A stretch of 64,000 bases of DNA from Thamnidium elegans (Eukaryota > Mucoromycota > Mucoromycetes > Mucorales > Mucoraceae): the NCBI GenBank assembly GCA_025201345.1, contig JAIXMG010000030.1:310001-374000 (forward strand), read 5' to 3'. A model generated the notes under the pieces. It saw only the letters and a program-made list of their open reading frames with translations, did not search any database and was not told where the DNA came from. How positions within the stretch are numbered: position 1 is the stretch's first letter; each line of letters opens with the position of its first letter. A program made the translations under genes and the position numbers. Below are positions 35,335 through 46,982 of the stretch, piece after piece.

Positions 35335-36930
35335 TTTATTTATTTGGCTGATGAGAAAAAAAAAGTGAAGAAGCCCCCCTTTACTGTTGGAGGCACTAAA
35401 GTTTATACCCACACACACGTGAATATATAAAAAAACGCGTAAAAAAAAGTATAACCTTCCTTTTTAACGTTAATTTCAGTTACGTAAAGAATTTAAACTC
35501 TGATACACTCTTTACCAATAGAAAATATAGGTACACATTATATTATTATGGTTTTGAACTTCTTGCATGAAACAAGTTGGAACGGAATTAAAATAAGATG
35601 AAAAACATTCATTAAATAAGTCACAAATGAATAAAGTGACCCCCTTTTTTATACAAGTCTTTTGTACTTTTTGTCTTCTTAAGTTTTACCAACCTACGTA
35701 GTTCTTCTTAAAGCAACTGCCGTGCTACTGAGGAAACACTTGACGAAAGGTACAAGAAACCAAGAAAGAAAATTATATCTATCTCGGCATAAAAATATGA
35801 ACCGGAAGTCATTGGAAAAGAGACATCGTTTATCATTTAAAGAAAACCGAAAAGGGTAAATGAGTGATAGATTTAAAAATTTAATACAAAATTGCTGAAA
35901 AGGCTATCTTGTTCGGTTAGGTGGATCACATACCGATTAAGTAATCGTATTCTTTACCTGCTATTGATCATTCTGAAGATACATTGCTCTAACTAGCTTG
36001 AGAAAGCATTTTTTTTTGGGATATGTTATAGCAACAATGACATGCGAAAGAAAATGGAAAAGAATTATGCTTCATCTTTATTTTATATTGCAATATACTT
36101 GAGAACCATGTGCTTTTTCAGAGCAACAATATGAATATGATAAATATAACTTTTGTTTGGAAATATTATTTATTAGCTTAATACTTTGATGATGTATTTT
36201 ATGTTCTCTTTTTTTTTTTTTTTTTTTTTTACAGTTTTATAAAAAACAGTGTTATAAAAATAAAGGATAAAATGTTCTTTGAACCAAAGAAAATGCGGCA
36301 TTGTATATTTTTTCATACAATCGAAATAAAAACCATTTACATCCCTTATATTTTAAAGAATAAAAAATCCAATGATTCGTGATTTATGACTTGAAATAAA
36401 ACCGACCCTATAGACCACACAAGGCTGACGCAAAATAAAAGTGCTTGTTAATCATTTTTAACTCTATTAAAAATCCCTTTTTCCTCTTAGCTCACTGATT
36501 ACTCCAACATTTTGTACTGTATGAACTATATGACCCTGACACTGACCAAGAAGATCAAGAAAACTTAATATCGTAAATTTTATGATTATCGTCGTGCGGT
36601 TAAAGCTTCAGTAGACTTTATTGATAAACATGTTATAGTTAGCTAAACCATAATAGTTTTAGGTGTTCATTTTAATGATAGCAATAAAAAGTATACGAAA
36701 ATACTTAAAAAGTAAATATAACTTTCTTTTTATGCCGATAAACGAGCCCGTGAAAAGGTATACATTTTACTAGAATTCAAACAAAAAAAAAAGGAAGATA
36801 ATATTGCTTTTCCTAAAAATCCGACACTTGATTTAGACGTGAGAAAACTTAAATAAATAAATTGAACTATTGCTAAGTCTAATACACATAATCTTTAGCG
36901 ATATCAAAGGTGAGAGCGGTGAGGAAATCT
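35335..36930. other. Gene-free repeat-derived stretch with a family scrap
   Basis: No supported gene. Around 35890-36000 on the plus strand the translation gives VRLGGSHTD and, in the next frame, LPAIDHSEDT, matching RLGGCHIKNF...LPVIDNSGDT of the relic near 33.7 kb, so it is a short dead fragment of the same family. 36210-36231 is a T-run. Small open pieces near 36524-36640 (LYELYDPDTDQEDQENL; KFYDYRRAVKASVDFIDKHV) are unassigned. Confidence 0.4.
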
Positions 36931-36937
36931 TATTTCT

Positions 36938-37021
36938 CAAATAAACGCTGCTATATAAAATAAACGCCATGCCATAAAAAATAAACGCTGTGCAAGAAAA
37001 ATAAACGCTGCTATATAAAAT
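36938..37021. repeat. Short tandem repeat, about four units of 20-22 bp
   Basis: The unit AAATAAACGCTGCTATATA is followed by three variants (AAATAAACGCCATGCCATA, AAATAAACGCTGTGCAAG, AAATAAACGCTGCTATATA). First and last units are the same. No coding role. Confidence 0.75.
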
Positions 37022-37082
37022 GTAGCACAATCAGATAGAAGTATTTAGCTTTTTACGACACAATATATAGTTATCGTCAGTC

Positions 37083-37870
37083 ATCCAATGCACAGGTGAA
37101 GAAGGTTATGGTTGCTTTAAAGCGGAACAGGTTCATAAATTGAATTTTGCGATCTATAAGGAAGTGTCAAGGGCAACATTTTTTAAACAAAGCGAATGAC
37201 AAAGTATATTGGAGAAGAGGTATATCTGGACCACGTTTTTGAAAAGCTTAACCTCTGTAATCTTAGACCTTGGAAGACTGGAGGTTCATGATATTTTCAG
37301 CTAAGCTTTCATCTTGATAGAGATTGTCGCATATTCTGGATTGCTCAACACCAAACGGAAACAAGATGAATCAATAAAAGCTTCATCTGATTACCAGTCT
37401 TTACCTAGTCGGGATCAACATAAGAGTTACCATCCTTGGGCTTAAACTTTAGATCTATTACTTACTCAAATGTATATTGATCCAGGATTATAACGACTCA
37501 ACTCCCACTTTGCTGAACAACAAATCTTTTTTGGATCTTTTACCGAAGATGGTCAACTCTTTCTTGGAAAGGACTACAGGAGAAGCTAATACTAGTCATA
37601 TTAATACCCACATCACAACAGCTTTGGGAATCCTTAAAAAAGTGTAATTAAAGACACGGGTGAGCGCTTCGAACGTGGAAATAATAAAACATGTTTCAGT
37701 AGTCTTGCTAAAGTTGGAACAGGACTATCAACAGGAAATGAATCGTATTCAGGGATTATTCACTTCAGAAAAACGATCAACCAATGCTCATACATTGGCT
37801 AATGAGATAGCAAAACAGTTAAGATGAAACTACCACCAAATCGTCTCAGGAAACATATCTTTGGTCTGCT
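37083..37870 (+). pseudogene. Decayed ORF of unknown family
   Basis: The plus strand holds long protein-like stretches broken by stops: CTGEEGYGCFKAEQVHKLNF, RYIWTTFLKSLTSVILDLG, SLPSRDQHKSYHPWA, TLDLLLTQMYIDPGL, then LNSHFAEQQIFFGSFTEDGQ. Later, in another frame, VVLLKLEQDYQQEMNRIQ. Composition and runs look coding but at least six stops occur. I cannot name it; it is probably part of a repeated fungal family or an element gene. Confidence 0.4.
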
Positions 37871-38363
37871 ATTAGATGGCACGAATTAAAGGTGCGAAAT
37901 AACAAGTATTTTTGTTTCGGTTATAAAATCTAGACAGTCTCGACAAACAAGGCAAGCTATTAAAAGCTCTACAACAGGGAGAAATGGTGACCGAAATTGG
38001 CGATATACTACATATACGAAATATAAAGAGTAGAAGAAAAAAATTATATCCTATGCGTATTATGTAAGACCGTATAACGGAGGCCTCGATATAGAATACG
38101 AATCAACAACCCTCTTAAACACGAAAAGGAAAACAAAAAAAGATAGATTGAAATACTGCTAAACGAAGAAGAGAAAAGGAGTGGGTTATTAATCCCTATT
38201 TAAATATAAATGATAAAACACACTGCTCTTAGCAAACATCATGTGAGCAAACAAACATTTCTAAAAGCCGCTGAAAGTTAAAATGACAAGTGAGAGAGAA
38301 ATTAAGTACCCTTTCTTTACACCTTTTTTTTTTTTTTTTTTTTTTTTTTATTTAAATACATAT
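37871..38363. other. Spacer upstream of the TMEM184-like gene
   Basis: No gene seen. Ends with a T-run (38326-38349) and the promoter/leader of the next gene. Confidence 0.35.
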
Positions 38364-39985
38364 ATGGCTGAGCACTGTCCAACAATTGGAGGTTTAAGTG
38401 AAAATGGATTGTAAAAACAGTTTCCTTTAATTCAAACTTGTAGTATAACTAACATCATCTTTATAGTAATCCTGAATTCGACTTGAAACAACTTGTCATA
38501 GATCCAACGTAAGTTTCTCTAGACACCATTTTCTTTAAAACAAATTCTTATTTTACTTTAGCAACTCCATGCATATTTGGGGTTGGTTAGTATCTGGTTT
38601 CCTAGTGTTAGTTACAATCACGATTGCATCACATACTATTAATGAACATCTACAACACTATTGCACACCAAATATTCAAAGACATAAGGTACGAGTAATT
38701 GCATATCCGGCAGCATATGCAATTCTAGCCTGGTTATCGTATTTAAAATATGATTACGAGACTGTGCTTCTTTTTTTTGCACGTCTATTTGAATCGTTTG
38801 CTGTATATAATCTATACATGTGTTTACAATCGTATCTTGAACCTTTCCGGATCAGAAATGAAGGAACAAAAGAAGAAATTACGACTAAAGTATTAAGTTT
38901 ATATAACTTCAAATTGTAAAGTAAAAAAAAAGGGGGGGGGGGAATTGATTCTTCTTACTACATATAATACTCATATAATTGATATAATAGAAAATCCAAG
39001 TGGGGTCTTCATTTTAGAGTCATTACCGATATTCTTGTACTTCAATTCCCAATTTGGTGAGAGAAAAAAAAAGAAAAAGAAAAGAGGGCTGAGAAATTTT
39101 TTAAAAAAATCTAATGTGTAACTTACTAGGAACATTATTTCAGCTTTAATCTCAATTTTTGCTCAAATTAAAGGTGTATATTGTGATGGACAGTTTAGTC
39201 CAAAAGGGGCTTATATCTATTTAGCTACCATTCAGTTTATATCTTTATCGATTATTCTGATGGCTTTATTTACTTACTTGTCCGTATTTAATAAGGAATG
39301 GAAAGAAGGTAATATTCGTGCTCACGGTATGTTTTGGTGTGTAAAGGCTCCCATCATGGTCATATTCTATTTTGGTGATATCTTATTAGCTGTACTTGGA
39401 TACTTTGGTGTGATAAAAGATAAACCTGCTACGACCAGTACTGGTACATTTTGGCCTTCAGCTGCAATCAAGAACGGTTACTATGTTTTGATTATTTGTG
39501 TATGTATGGCGGTTGTCGCCATATTAATGCAAATATATTTCGGCTTAGACGCAAAAGAATACCAAACTGAGGAACCTGAGTTTTCTTATTTCGAGGCTTT
39601 ATCGGATGGTTTCTTGGCATATATACCTCAATTTATTAAGAACGTTTTTATGTGTGGTGGTGATACGGTTGTATTAGCAAAGAAGCGTATGAAGTTAAGA
39701 AAGGGTAGAAGATTAAGTGAGGATGAACTTAATTTAATATCAAAGAATAAGGATATTGAAAACAACCCTTCTAATATTCATGAATATTTAACACAGCCGT
39801 TACCTTCGTTACAAAGCAACAAGTATGAACAGGAAAGGACGAACCAACATAATTTCAACGCATTACCTCTAGAACCTTTGGGAGGAAATAATACCACTTC
39901 GACTGATAAAGAAAAACAAGATGAACATATTGTAAGTTCAGAATCATTAAGTCAATTCAAGTCTCACGATTTAGAGCGTAAATAA
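38364..39985 (+). CDS. TMEM184 / OSTalpha (DUF300) family membrane protein
   Basis: Five exons (38364-38410, 38467-38508, 38562-38915, 38991-39056, 39130-39985) give 454 residues. About seven hydrophobic segments: WGWLVSGFLVLVTITIASHT, VRVIAYPAAYAILAWLSYLK, FARLFESFAVYNLYMCLQSY, then KWGLHFRVITDILVLQFPIW, GAYIYLATIQFISLSIILMA and two more. IQRHKVRVI near TM2 and the amphipathic end FSYFEALSDGFLAYIPQF are typical. Fungal members are of uncertain role (putative solute transport at vacuole or Golgi). The last intron uses the acceptor TTACTAG before 39130, giving WNIISALISIFAQ; the later TTTCAG would break the frame. The C-terminus is long and polar. Converges on the alcohol dehydrogenase, stops about 107 bp apart. 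Confidence 0.85.
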
Positions 39986-40092
39986 AAATAAAGATTTCGC
40001 TTGTATTTTTTTTTTTTTTTTTTTATCACTTATCCCCCTGGGTTTTTTTTAAGACCGAAACATGATGGAGAAACAGTATTATACGTGTTTAT

Positions 40093-41251
40093 TTAGTTTT
40101 CTAAAACAAATCTAAATCTAGGCTTTCCAGCTCTAAAATCATCAAGTGCCTTATTCACATCAGCCAGCTTGTAAGTTTTAATCCAAGGTTTAATTTTCTT
40201 TTCAGCAGCGAAATTAATCATTTCCTGCGTCATACCGGGTGAACCAGCTACAGTACCAGTAATTACGATTTGGGCCATAAGAAATTGCAGAGGATTAATC
40301 TCGGGGAAGTTCCATTCGGGAGCACTAACGTTCATAAAATGCCCATCAACATGTAAAAGATCAAAGAAAGTGCTCCCTATATGTATTTGTATGAGTATAT
40401 TACTTTGGTTCGAAAAAAAAAAATCCACAAGACTTACATTTGAAATTTTTACCAGTTCCGGTACAAAGAATATGTGTAAACTTCTTTCTGTATCTAGCTA
40501 AATCAGACTCATTATGAGCATTGATAAAATCATCACAGCCTAGTTCCATTGCGGCTTCTTTCTTGCTATCTCTGTGAGACATACCAACTACCTTGGCTCC
40601 CATAGCTTTTGCAAATAAAATACCAAAGTGACCAAGACCACCTAATAGTTTATAAAATATTAGACCGCCTTTTTTTTTTCTGCGTATTTTATACTTTACC
40701 AATACCCAAAACACCAACAATACTCTTTTCATTTACATGAAATTTCTTAAAGGGGCGTATGTAGTAACACCAGCACAAAAGAAACAAGCTGCATCTTCAC
40801 TCGACATACTATCAGGTACCTTAAACACCCACCTAGAATCACCTCTCCATTTATCAGCATAACCGCCATAAGTTTTATCACCATTTGGTAATTTACCACC
40901 ATAGGTACCAGTATACCCTCTCTCGCAACAGTTTTGATTCCCTTCTAAACAGGTTGGGCACTTTTGACAAGAATAACATTCGGGTCCAACACCTCCACGA
41001 TCACCAACCTTAAGATGGGTCACTTTCTGTCCAATACGAGTAATAGTTCCAACAATTTCATGACCAACCACACAAGGAAAATCTGTAGGTCCCCAACCTT
41101 CGTTAATCATATGAATATCAGTAGCACAGATACCACAGTGCGTAATATCCATATCGACACAGTATTCATCCCATTCTCGAAGTGGAAGTTCCATTTGAAC
41201 CAGGGGTTTGTCTTTATCCGTTGCTGCCCATCCAGTAAAAGTATCAGTCAT
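40093..41251 (-). CDS. Zinc-dependent alcohol dehydrogenase (CAD/Adh6-like, NADP type)
   Basis: Exons 40700-41251, 40438-40641 and 40093-40376 (about 346 residues if repaired). Catalytic zinc site: HCGICATDIHMI and VVGHEIVG. Structural zinc site: C-x2-C-x2-C-x7-C in YSCQKCPTCLEGNQNCC. Rossmann loop LGIGGLGHFG and KAMGAKVVGMSHRDSKK; a Ser-His-Arg at this place favours NADPH. Such enzymes reduce aldehydes (cinnamyl, fusel, furfural types). In exon 1 a base is missing near 40747-40748: YAPL and KKFHVNEKSIVGVLGIG lie in different frames, and one more A would join them. Everything else is intact, so sequence error is as likely as a lesion. Divergent from the UPF0303 gene. Confidence 0.85.
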
Positions 41252-41327
41252 ATTTTATTTTATTTTATTTTTTGCTTACTAAAATAATGCAAAATACATT
41301 GGAGGCCTTTTATATTCTTTTTTTTTT

Positions 41328-41456
41328 TTATTCTGTAGTTTCAGATTCAGAAAAGACGTAAATTGTGTAATCGGTTTCTCTCCCTTCTCGTATATTGAGT
41401 CTTGAGGTACGTCTTTTTTTAAGAAGTTCCAGTTGAGCTCTTCTCCACTTTGGCAT
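41328..41456 (-). CDS. Possible small protein of 42 residues
   Basis: Frame MPKWRRAQLELLKKRRTSRL then IREGRETDYTIYVFSESETTE, rich in Arg/Lys first and Glu/Thr last. A splice-like TTTTGCAG lies 30 bp upstream, so it could be the last exon of a slightly longer gene. No known domain; it sits in the 400-bp divergent promoter between alcohol dehydrogenase and UPF0303. Low confidence. Confidence 0.25.
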   Translation of the reverse strand: MPKWRRAQLELLKKRRTSRLNIREGRETDYTIYVFSESETTE

Positions 41457-41658
41457 ATGAGTAAGGTTTATATTTCTATTATACCTGCAAAATAAAACGA
41501 ATTTGAACGTGTAAATAAACCGCACAGCAAGGATTTTAATAAGTAACAGCCGAACACAACATTTTTCATGAGCACGGAACTTCAAAAAGAAAAAATAAAA
41601 ACCCTCCCGACAAAAAAAAACCCATTTCTTCCCATTTCTCTCTTCAATTTTTAACATT

Positions 41659-42264
41659 ATGTCAGACAGTCTTAAAGATCTTATCAATATCATTCTTCTT
41701 CAAGAAGAAAAATGTCAATTCACTAAATTTACTTCTATCGACGCACTCAACTTGGGTCTTTTATTAATTGATAATGTCAAACCTTTCAAAAAATCAGTCG
41801 TCATCGATATCACTTTAAATGGTCATCAACTTTTCCACTACGCTATGAATGGTACTTCTAAAGATAATGATGAATGGGTTCGTCGTAAAAAGTACGTATA
41901 TATTCATAATTAAATATAAGTAATATTAACTCACACGTATATATAAAAAAAAAGCAATACTGTCAATCGATTTGGACGCTCTAGTTATTATGTTGGTCGC
42001 TATATTGCTAGTCAAGGAAAAAATATCGAAGAAAAATACTTTGTCAGCGAAAAAGAATATGCTACTCATGGTGGCGCTTTCCCTTTAAAGATTAAGGATG
42101 TTGGTGTAGTAGGTACTATTACTGTTTCTGGTCTTGCTCAAGAGGTAATATATAACAAAAGTTTATGTTGTAGGATTTTCTTTTTTAACTTTTATTATTA
42201 TTAGGATGATCATAACTTAGTCGCCAATACTATTCAAGAATACCTTGTTTCTAGTTCAAACTAA
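41659..42264 (+). CDS. UPF0303 / HbpS-like (DUF336) protein
   Basis: Three exons (41659-41891, 41955-42144, 42205-42264) give 160 residues, the usual length for UPF0303. Motifs: LLQEEKCQFTKFTSIDALNL, VVIDITLNGHQLFHYAMNG, DEWVRRK, then YATHGGAFPLKIKDVGVVGT, ITVSGLAQEDDHNLV. The segment HGGAFP(I/L)...G.VGTITVSGL..E.DH is the GlcG/HbpS-like fold signature. Relatives bind heme or cobalamin, but the fungal proteins have no settled function. Cytosolic, no signal peptide. Intron phases 2 and 0. Confidence 0.88.
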
Positions 42265-42725
42265 ATTATAAATATTAAACCTATTCGTCATTGATATATA
42301 CATTTTTCAAGTTCAATTGACTGAATTTAAAGTTATGGTATAAAATCCCGCTACCCCGAGGACCTTTTTTTTTTTCTGTGTACCGTCATCTTTTGTATCA
42401 TTTGACGAAAAGCCAAAAGCCTTGTACAATAAGCTGATCTATATCACTAAACAATATTATAGATTTTTGAGCGTCTTAAGCAATCTAAACCAAATAACGA
42501 TAATAATAAAGAGAATACAAAAAAAAAAAAAAAAGATGGATTGTTTATTTGATTACTCAATATCGTGCATACACATATATATAAAACAGTGGTACACGAT
42601 ACGATATATAGAAAAAAAGTCCCTAAATAGATTAAGAAGCTTTCAACTTGTTAGAACCGTATTTATACAAGTAAAATACATCTTCTTTTTGAAGATATAC
42701 AGAGAGGACAAAGAAATCATAACAT
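42265..42725. other. Convergent 3' intergenic region
   Basis: 461 bp between UPF0303 and the carrier gene. An open frame on the plus strand here is low-complexity and has no family features; no gene supported. Confidence 0.4.
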
Positions 42726-44280
42726 TTATAAAAGCACAGATTCATCACACCGTGTTACTAATTGTTTTGGTTGACATAATCTCATAGTCCAGGTATATGC
42801 TGCAAATGTAGCTGCATTTGACGGAAATGCCCTTAAAATAGTTGGTGTCAAACCTCGAAAGAATATACGCCAACCTTCTTCACGGTATGATTGTTTAATA
42901 CATTGAACAAATCCTTTATATCTTTCTGGTTCAGATTGAATTCTTGTTTTAACAACATCTACATTATATATATAAAAAAAAGGGTATTAATGTATTTTAT
43001 CATTTTCCTCTTTTTTTTTTTTCTTTTTTTTTAACTGTAAAAAATTCTCACTACCTGCAAAGTATGTGGAACACCATGCAATAATACCAGCTGATCCACC
43101 CGCTAAAATAACCTTGGGACCACTCAACTCATACTTGTTAGAAGCATTAGAAGGAGTTAACCCTCTACATATAGCTTCATATGTTAAAAAATAGGGTCCA
43201 AAACTAAGTTCACGAAGTGTAGTAGGAATCATGCCTTTAAAACAATATTGAATTCCACCTTTAACATACATTTTTCTTAAACAATCGATAGGTCCCTTTA
43301 ATGACGTGACCGTAGATGATTGTGTTTGATTTTGTAATTGTACTTTAACTAACTCCATAGGACAAGTAACAAAACTAGAAGAAAAAAAAAAGTTAGTAAT
43401 TAATAATCATATTGTACATTTTATTTTTATTTATTTTTTATATACATATATATATTAAATACCTTGTTATAACACCAGCACCCATTCCAGCGATAAAAAC
43501 GTGAGTTAAAGGTGGCATTGATACATCAGTTTTAAATCTATTTGATTGGTATTGAATCAACCAAGTGTAAGAGCCAAAGACTAGCGCATTTACACCTGCA
43601 ACACCTACCTATAAATGTAAACTATTATGATAATGTTGTATATAAATGAAAAAATAAAAGTATATTACTAACAGCAGGGGAAGCCTATATAAAATGATTA
43701 TGGTTGTTAAGTTGATTTTTAAATATATATGTCATTGTACTTTACCATTCCTTTATATAACCCGATAAACTAAATATACAGTTTTAAGTTTAATATTGAC
43801 ATCATGTATTAAAGGTTTTATTTATACCTTTTCTTGTCTGATCGTTGTAACAAAACAATTCCACGTGCCTTTATAACGAGAAGCTAACTCTCGAGATTGT
43901 AATCTTACTTTAACTGAATAAAAAATATAAATCAATTTCAACTGTAAAAAAAAAAAAAGAAAAAAAAAAAAAAAGAAAGAATAGTACCTGTATCTATAGA
44001 AACGTTTTAGATCAAGTTATTATTAAAGACAATATAATTTTTACTGTACCAAATGGATGACCTACTGCTAATCCAGCTAAACCTATAAAAACCAAATAAC
44101 GTAAAAACTTAACGACTATTCAATATATATATATATATATATAATTACATACCACCGACTAAGCCAGATAATACGCTATTTAATGTGTTTACATTGGGTT
44201 TCTCAGCTATAATATTTTTTTAGTCTTACAAAGAATTATTTAAAGTTAACGGGCTTACGAATTTCATCAACGTTTAACAT
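42726..44280 (-). CDS. Mitochondrial carrier family protein with micro-exons
   Basis: Ten exons (44259-44280, 44153-44206, 44050-44082, 43988-43993, 43828-43913, 43746-43769, 43673-43684, 43463-43608, 43055-43374, 42726-42958) give 311 residues. Signatures of the three repeats: HPFDTVKVRLQ, CPMELVKVQLQ and DVVKTRIQ. The first signature is assembled from exon 3 (HPF plus a G), a 6-nt exon ATACAG, and exon 5; only inclusion of the 6-nt exon gives PFDTVK. A 12-nt exon encodes ASPA of KGMASPAVGVAGVNAL. RYKGTWNCFVTTIRQEK and RGLTPTILRAFPSNAATFA are also typical. Substrate unclear (basic amino acid, carnitine or Ymc-like). Confidence 0.88.
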
Positions 44281-45334
44281 TTTTTTTTTATAATTTAAGA
44301 AAGTAAAAGAAAAAAGAGGATTACATGACCTGTTCCCCCCCTCTCTTTTTGAAGATAAAATAAATATGCCTAGTATTTAAGGCAATAAATATGTCAACTA
44401 CAAAATTCCCACGAATCCAGGGTTAGTCCCCACGGTTTTTTTTTTCTTGACCACATTTCTCATATGAACAAAACAAACACATAAAAAAAACAAGTCTCAG
44501 GCTATACGCACTAAAGCACAAATAAAAGAAAAAGTTTCTATTTGTAGGTGTTACATCATTTCGAGATAAACATAACTGGTCAAAACGAACGACCTCATGA
44601 CTTACATAAGCTTATCTCTTTAGGACATCCAATCAAAAGTCTATCCTTATTTATATATGCATATAAAAAAAACATCCATAGTAACTGTGATAGGGACATT
44701 TACTTTTTTTTACTAAAAATAAATATAATAGACACTTTCTGTTAGCAACAGACACTATAAATTGCTCGGAAAGTGACTTGCTTTTATATGCTTTCTACAG
44801 CAATTATGACCCCCAACCGCTGTATCCGAAGTCACCTATACTACGCGTTCACTAAATCAATACACAAAGCGATATTGGCACACGTTATGGGGATTTCATT
44901 GTACAAGTAGCTTCTCGCAAGGATTTTATCCAATCTCACCTATTGCAATAATGGATCGTATTAGTCAAAAGTTCAAGATAAAAAGCCATCACATCAGCTC
45001 GATTGTTCTTTGACTTATATCATCTGTAAACTTGGAGTAGGGTGTACCGGGGCATAATACACTGGAATATGTTGCACTATGATTGACAACAACGAGAGAT
45101 TAACAAGATACAGGTACATCTATTATCATGTTACAGAACCATAGAAACATGCGTATTGTAACTGAACAATTTATTACAAATAACCTATATATAATAAAAT
45201 TAAAAAGCTGTACATTGGCAATAGTACATAGCATTAGAAAATAGGCAAAATTACCTGTAATCAATTTAAGCTTGCGAGGGATCCAAACAGTAAATATACC
45301 CAAACATACGTTTCACCATTACTGTATTATATGA
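44281..45334. other. Gene-free stretch upstream of the carrier
   Basis: No supported gene. About 44810-44970 on the plus strand reads as a protein-like piece (SLNQYTKRYWHTLWGFHCTS, GFYPISPIAIMDRISQKF) without a start or continuation; possibly an old element relic. The remainder is AT-rich. Confidence 0.3.
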
Positions 45335-45410
45335 CCATAGAGCCAATTTATGATTGGTGCATCACTATTTACGCCACAGGTGCCGATTTAGGGAAATTCC
45401 TGCATTGACA
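45335..45410. repeat. Second copy of the GTGCCRATTTA repeat
   Basis: Matches 33848-33940 in order and spacing of its boxes (see that entry), with about 20 bp less between them. It lies directly left of TIR-element copy 2, so it may belong to a larger composite. Confidence 0.5.
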
Positions 45411-45992
45411 CCACGATATCATAAGGAAGCCTCTTTTGAAATATTTAAACATCTTCTTACATAAAAAGTACTTGCTTGTATATGAATTCATTATTAAAAA
45501 AAAGGGGGGGGGGAGAGAAAAGGATGGTTTATTCAACCATGATAAAAAGGATTTATTTAATCACCATATTATATTTACTTTATTACGTACTCATACGTAA
45601 TAAAAAAAAACCTGTTATTTGTTAGTGGTGTACCTTATTTACTCATCATATTCTCACGTACTCTTAGGTTATTAAAAAAAACTTGTTTTTTATCTGTTAT
45701 TTGTTGTAGACGACCAAAAAATTACGTCAGTGGCACTTTCTCACATATGAGTACGTAATTAAACCAAGAAAAAGTATATAAAAAAAATTCAAAAAGCACA
45801 TTCTTATTCTCTTTCACTTTTTTACTTTCATCGAACTTTATTCTCTATTCTCTTCTGTTATCTTTATACTGAAACATGACTCCCTCTCCTAAAAAGAGAT
45901 AAAGGCCACTCATAGAATTAAACTGGTTGTCGTCAAATTATGATTATATCTGAACTCTCGGTCGCTTGCCATAAGACGTTTCAAAAAACTCG

Positions 45993-46364
45993 TTGGTAGC
46001 TATATCAAAGACAGGAAGAAGAAAAAGCAAGCTGCTTCTCTATTATGATATTTGGAAGAAAACCAAGGAAGCAAGGCTGTACTGGGAACAAAGCACTATA
46101 AGAAAATTGGAAACTGATTCTGTTGCATCTACCTCTGTTGCATCTTCTTCTATTACCTCTGTAATAACTTTTGTTTCTACTACTACAGCCGCCTTGGATT
46201 TGAGCAATTTTCTTAAAGAGAATCTGAATGATTTAGATTCTTTAGCTCGTTGTGTTATTGATAATATTGACGTGTCTATCTGTTTCAACAATTATCAAAA
46301 TCAAATTCAAAAAGTAACAATTGAAATTAAAAGAATGCTATACCCCAGTATAACATTCCTTTAA
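45993..46364 (+). pseudogene. Element-borne ORF, copy 2
   Basis: 123-codon frame, four residues different from 4724-5095. The same upstream frame break and the same Ser/Thr/Val-rich middle are present, so the lesion predates amplification. No known domain. Confidence 0.5.
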
Positions 46365-46443
46365 TTTCAATTGTCTTACTGCTGCTACTTTTTGAATTTG
46401 GCTTTGATAATTACTGACACATCAATATTATCAATAACACAAT
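46250..46443. repeat. Long hairpin in element copy 2
   Basis: Same imperfect palindrome as at 4982-5172, with loop CTATACCCCAGTATAA. Retained although the arms have each gained a few separate changes. Confidence 0.75.
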
Positions 46444-46982
46444 GATCGAAAGAAAGCTGTTTAACTTCATAGATGTTATAGTAGTAGACACAGAAGAAGT
46501 TGCTAGTAATAAAAAGTTTGATTTTTTTTTCTTTTATATATTCTTTCTTCGGGTTTTTTTCTTATTGTATAATATTGTCATTTAATAGCTAATAACTTCT
46601 TTTATAAACATTATAATGGGTATCTTTCCTTCTGGTACTTTAATCTTATGTCTCACTGCCACCAGATTTAAACCTGATAAAGTTTTTAATTTGTTTCAAA
46701 ATCGCTATGACATTTTTTTTTTTTTTTGGTTAATGAGTAAGTGAGGAAGTGCCACTGACGTAAAAAAAAACAAGTTCTTTTTTTAATTACGTATGAGTAT
46801 GTGAGAAAGTAAATATAGTATGATAGTTAAAACAAGTTACTTCCTCAATTGGGTACATTTTCCTGAACAGGCTGCTTAAGGCGGTCAACACATATTTAAA
46901 TAGTTTCACTTACTTTTTTTTTAGTTCATCCTATTATATTATTTTCAAGTTAAAACATGAGTTTCCCTTCAAAAAGAGAAAG

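Larger units (their letters stand above)
45395..46763. mobile_element. TIR-bounded element, copy 2
   Basis: The inner TIR ACCAAAAAATTACGTCAGTG plus GCAC (45713-45736) mirrors GTGCCACTGACGTAA at 46749-46763, the same as copy 1. The interior is nearly identical to 4530-5460, with a few substitutions and a 20-bp deletion near 46515. 45395-45620 is the reverse complement of 5575-5760, the right outer flank of copy 1. So copy 2 carries at its left side what copy 1 carries at its right, as expected if long outer inverted repeats bound the element. Confidence 0.65.

Noticed and set aside
36524..36640. Fanzor/TnpB-like fragment (YDYRRAVKASVDFIDKHV)
   Set aside because: Only one weak stretch resembles the family; no RuvC residues or zinc finger could be followed.
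36938..37021. CRISPR-like repeat array
   Set aside because: Units abut without spacers and vary; it is a simple tandem repeat in a eukaryotic genome.
42422..42787. 121-codon plus-strand frame
   Set aside because: Low-complexity, antisense to the last carrier exon, no support.
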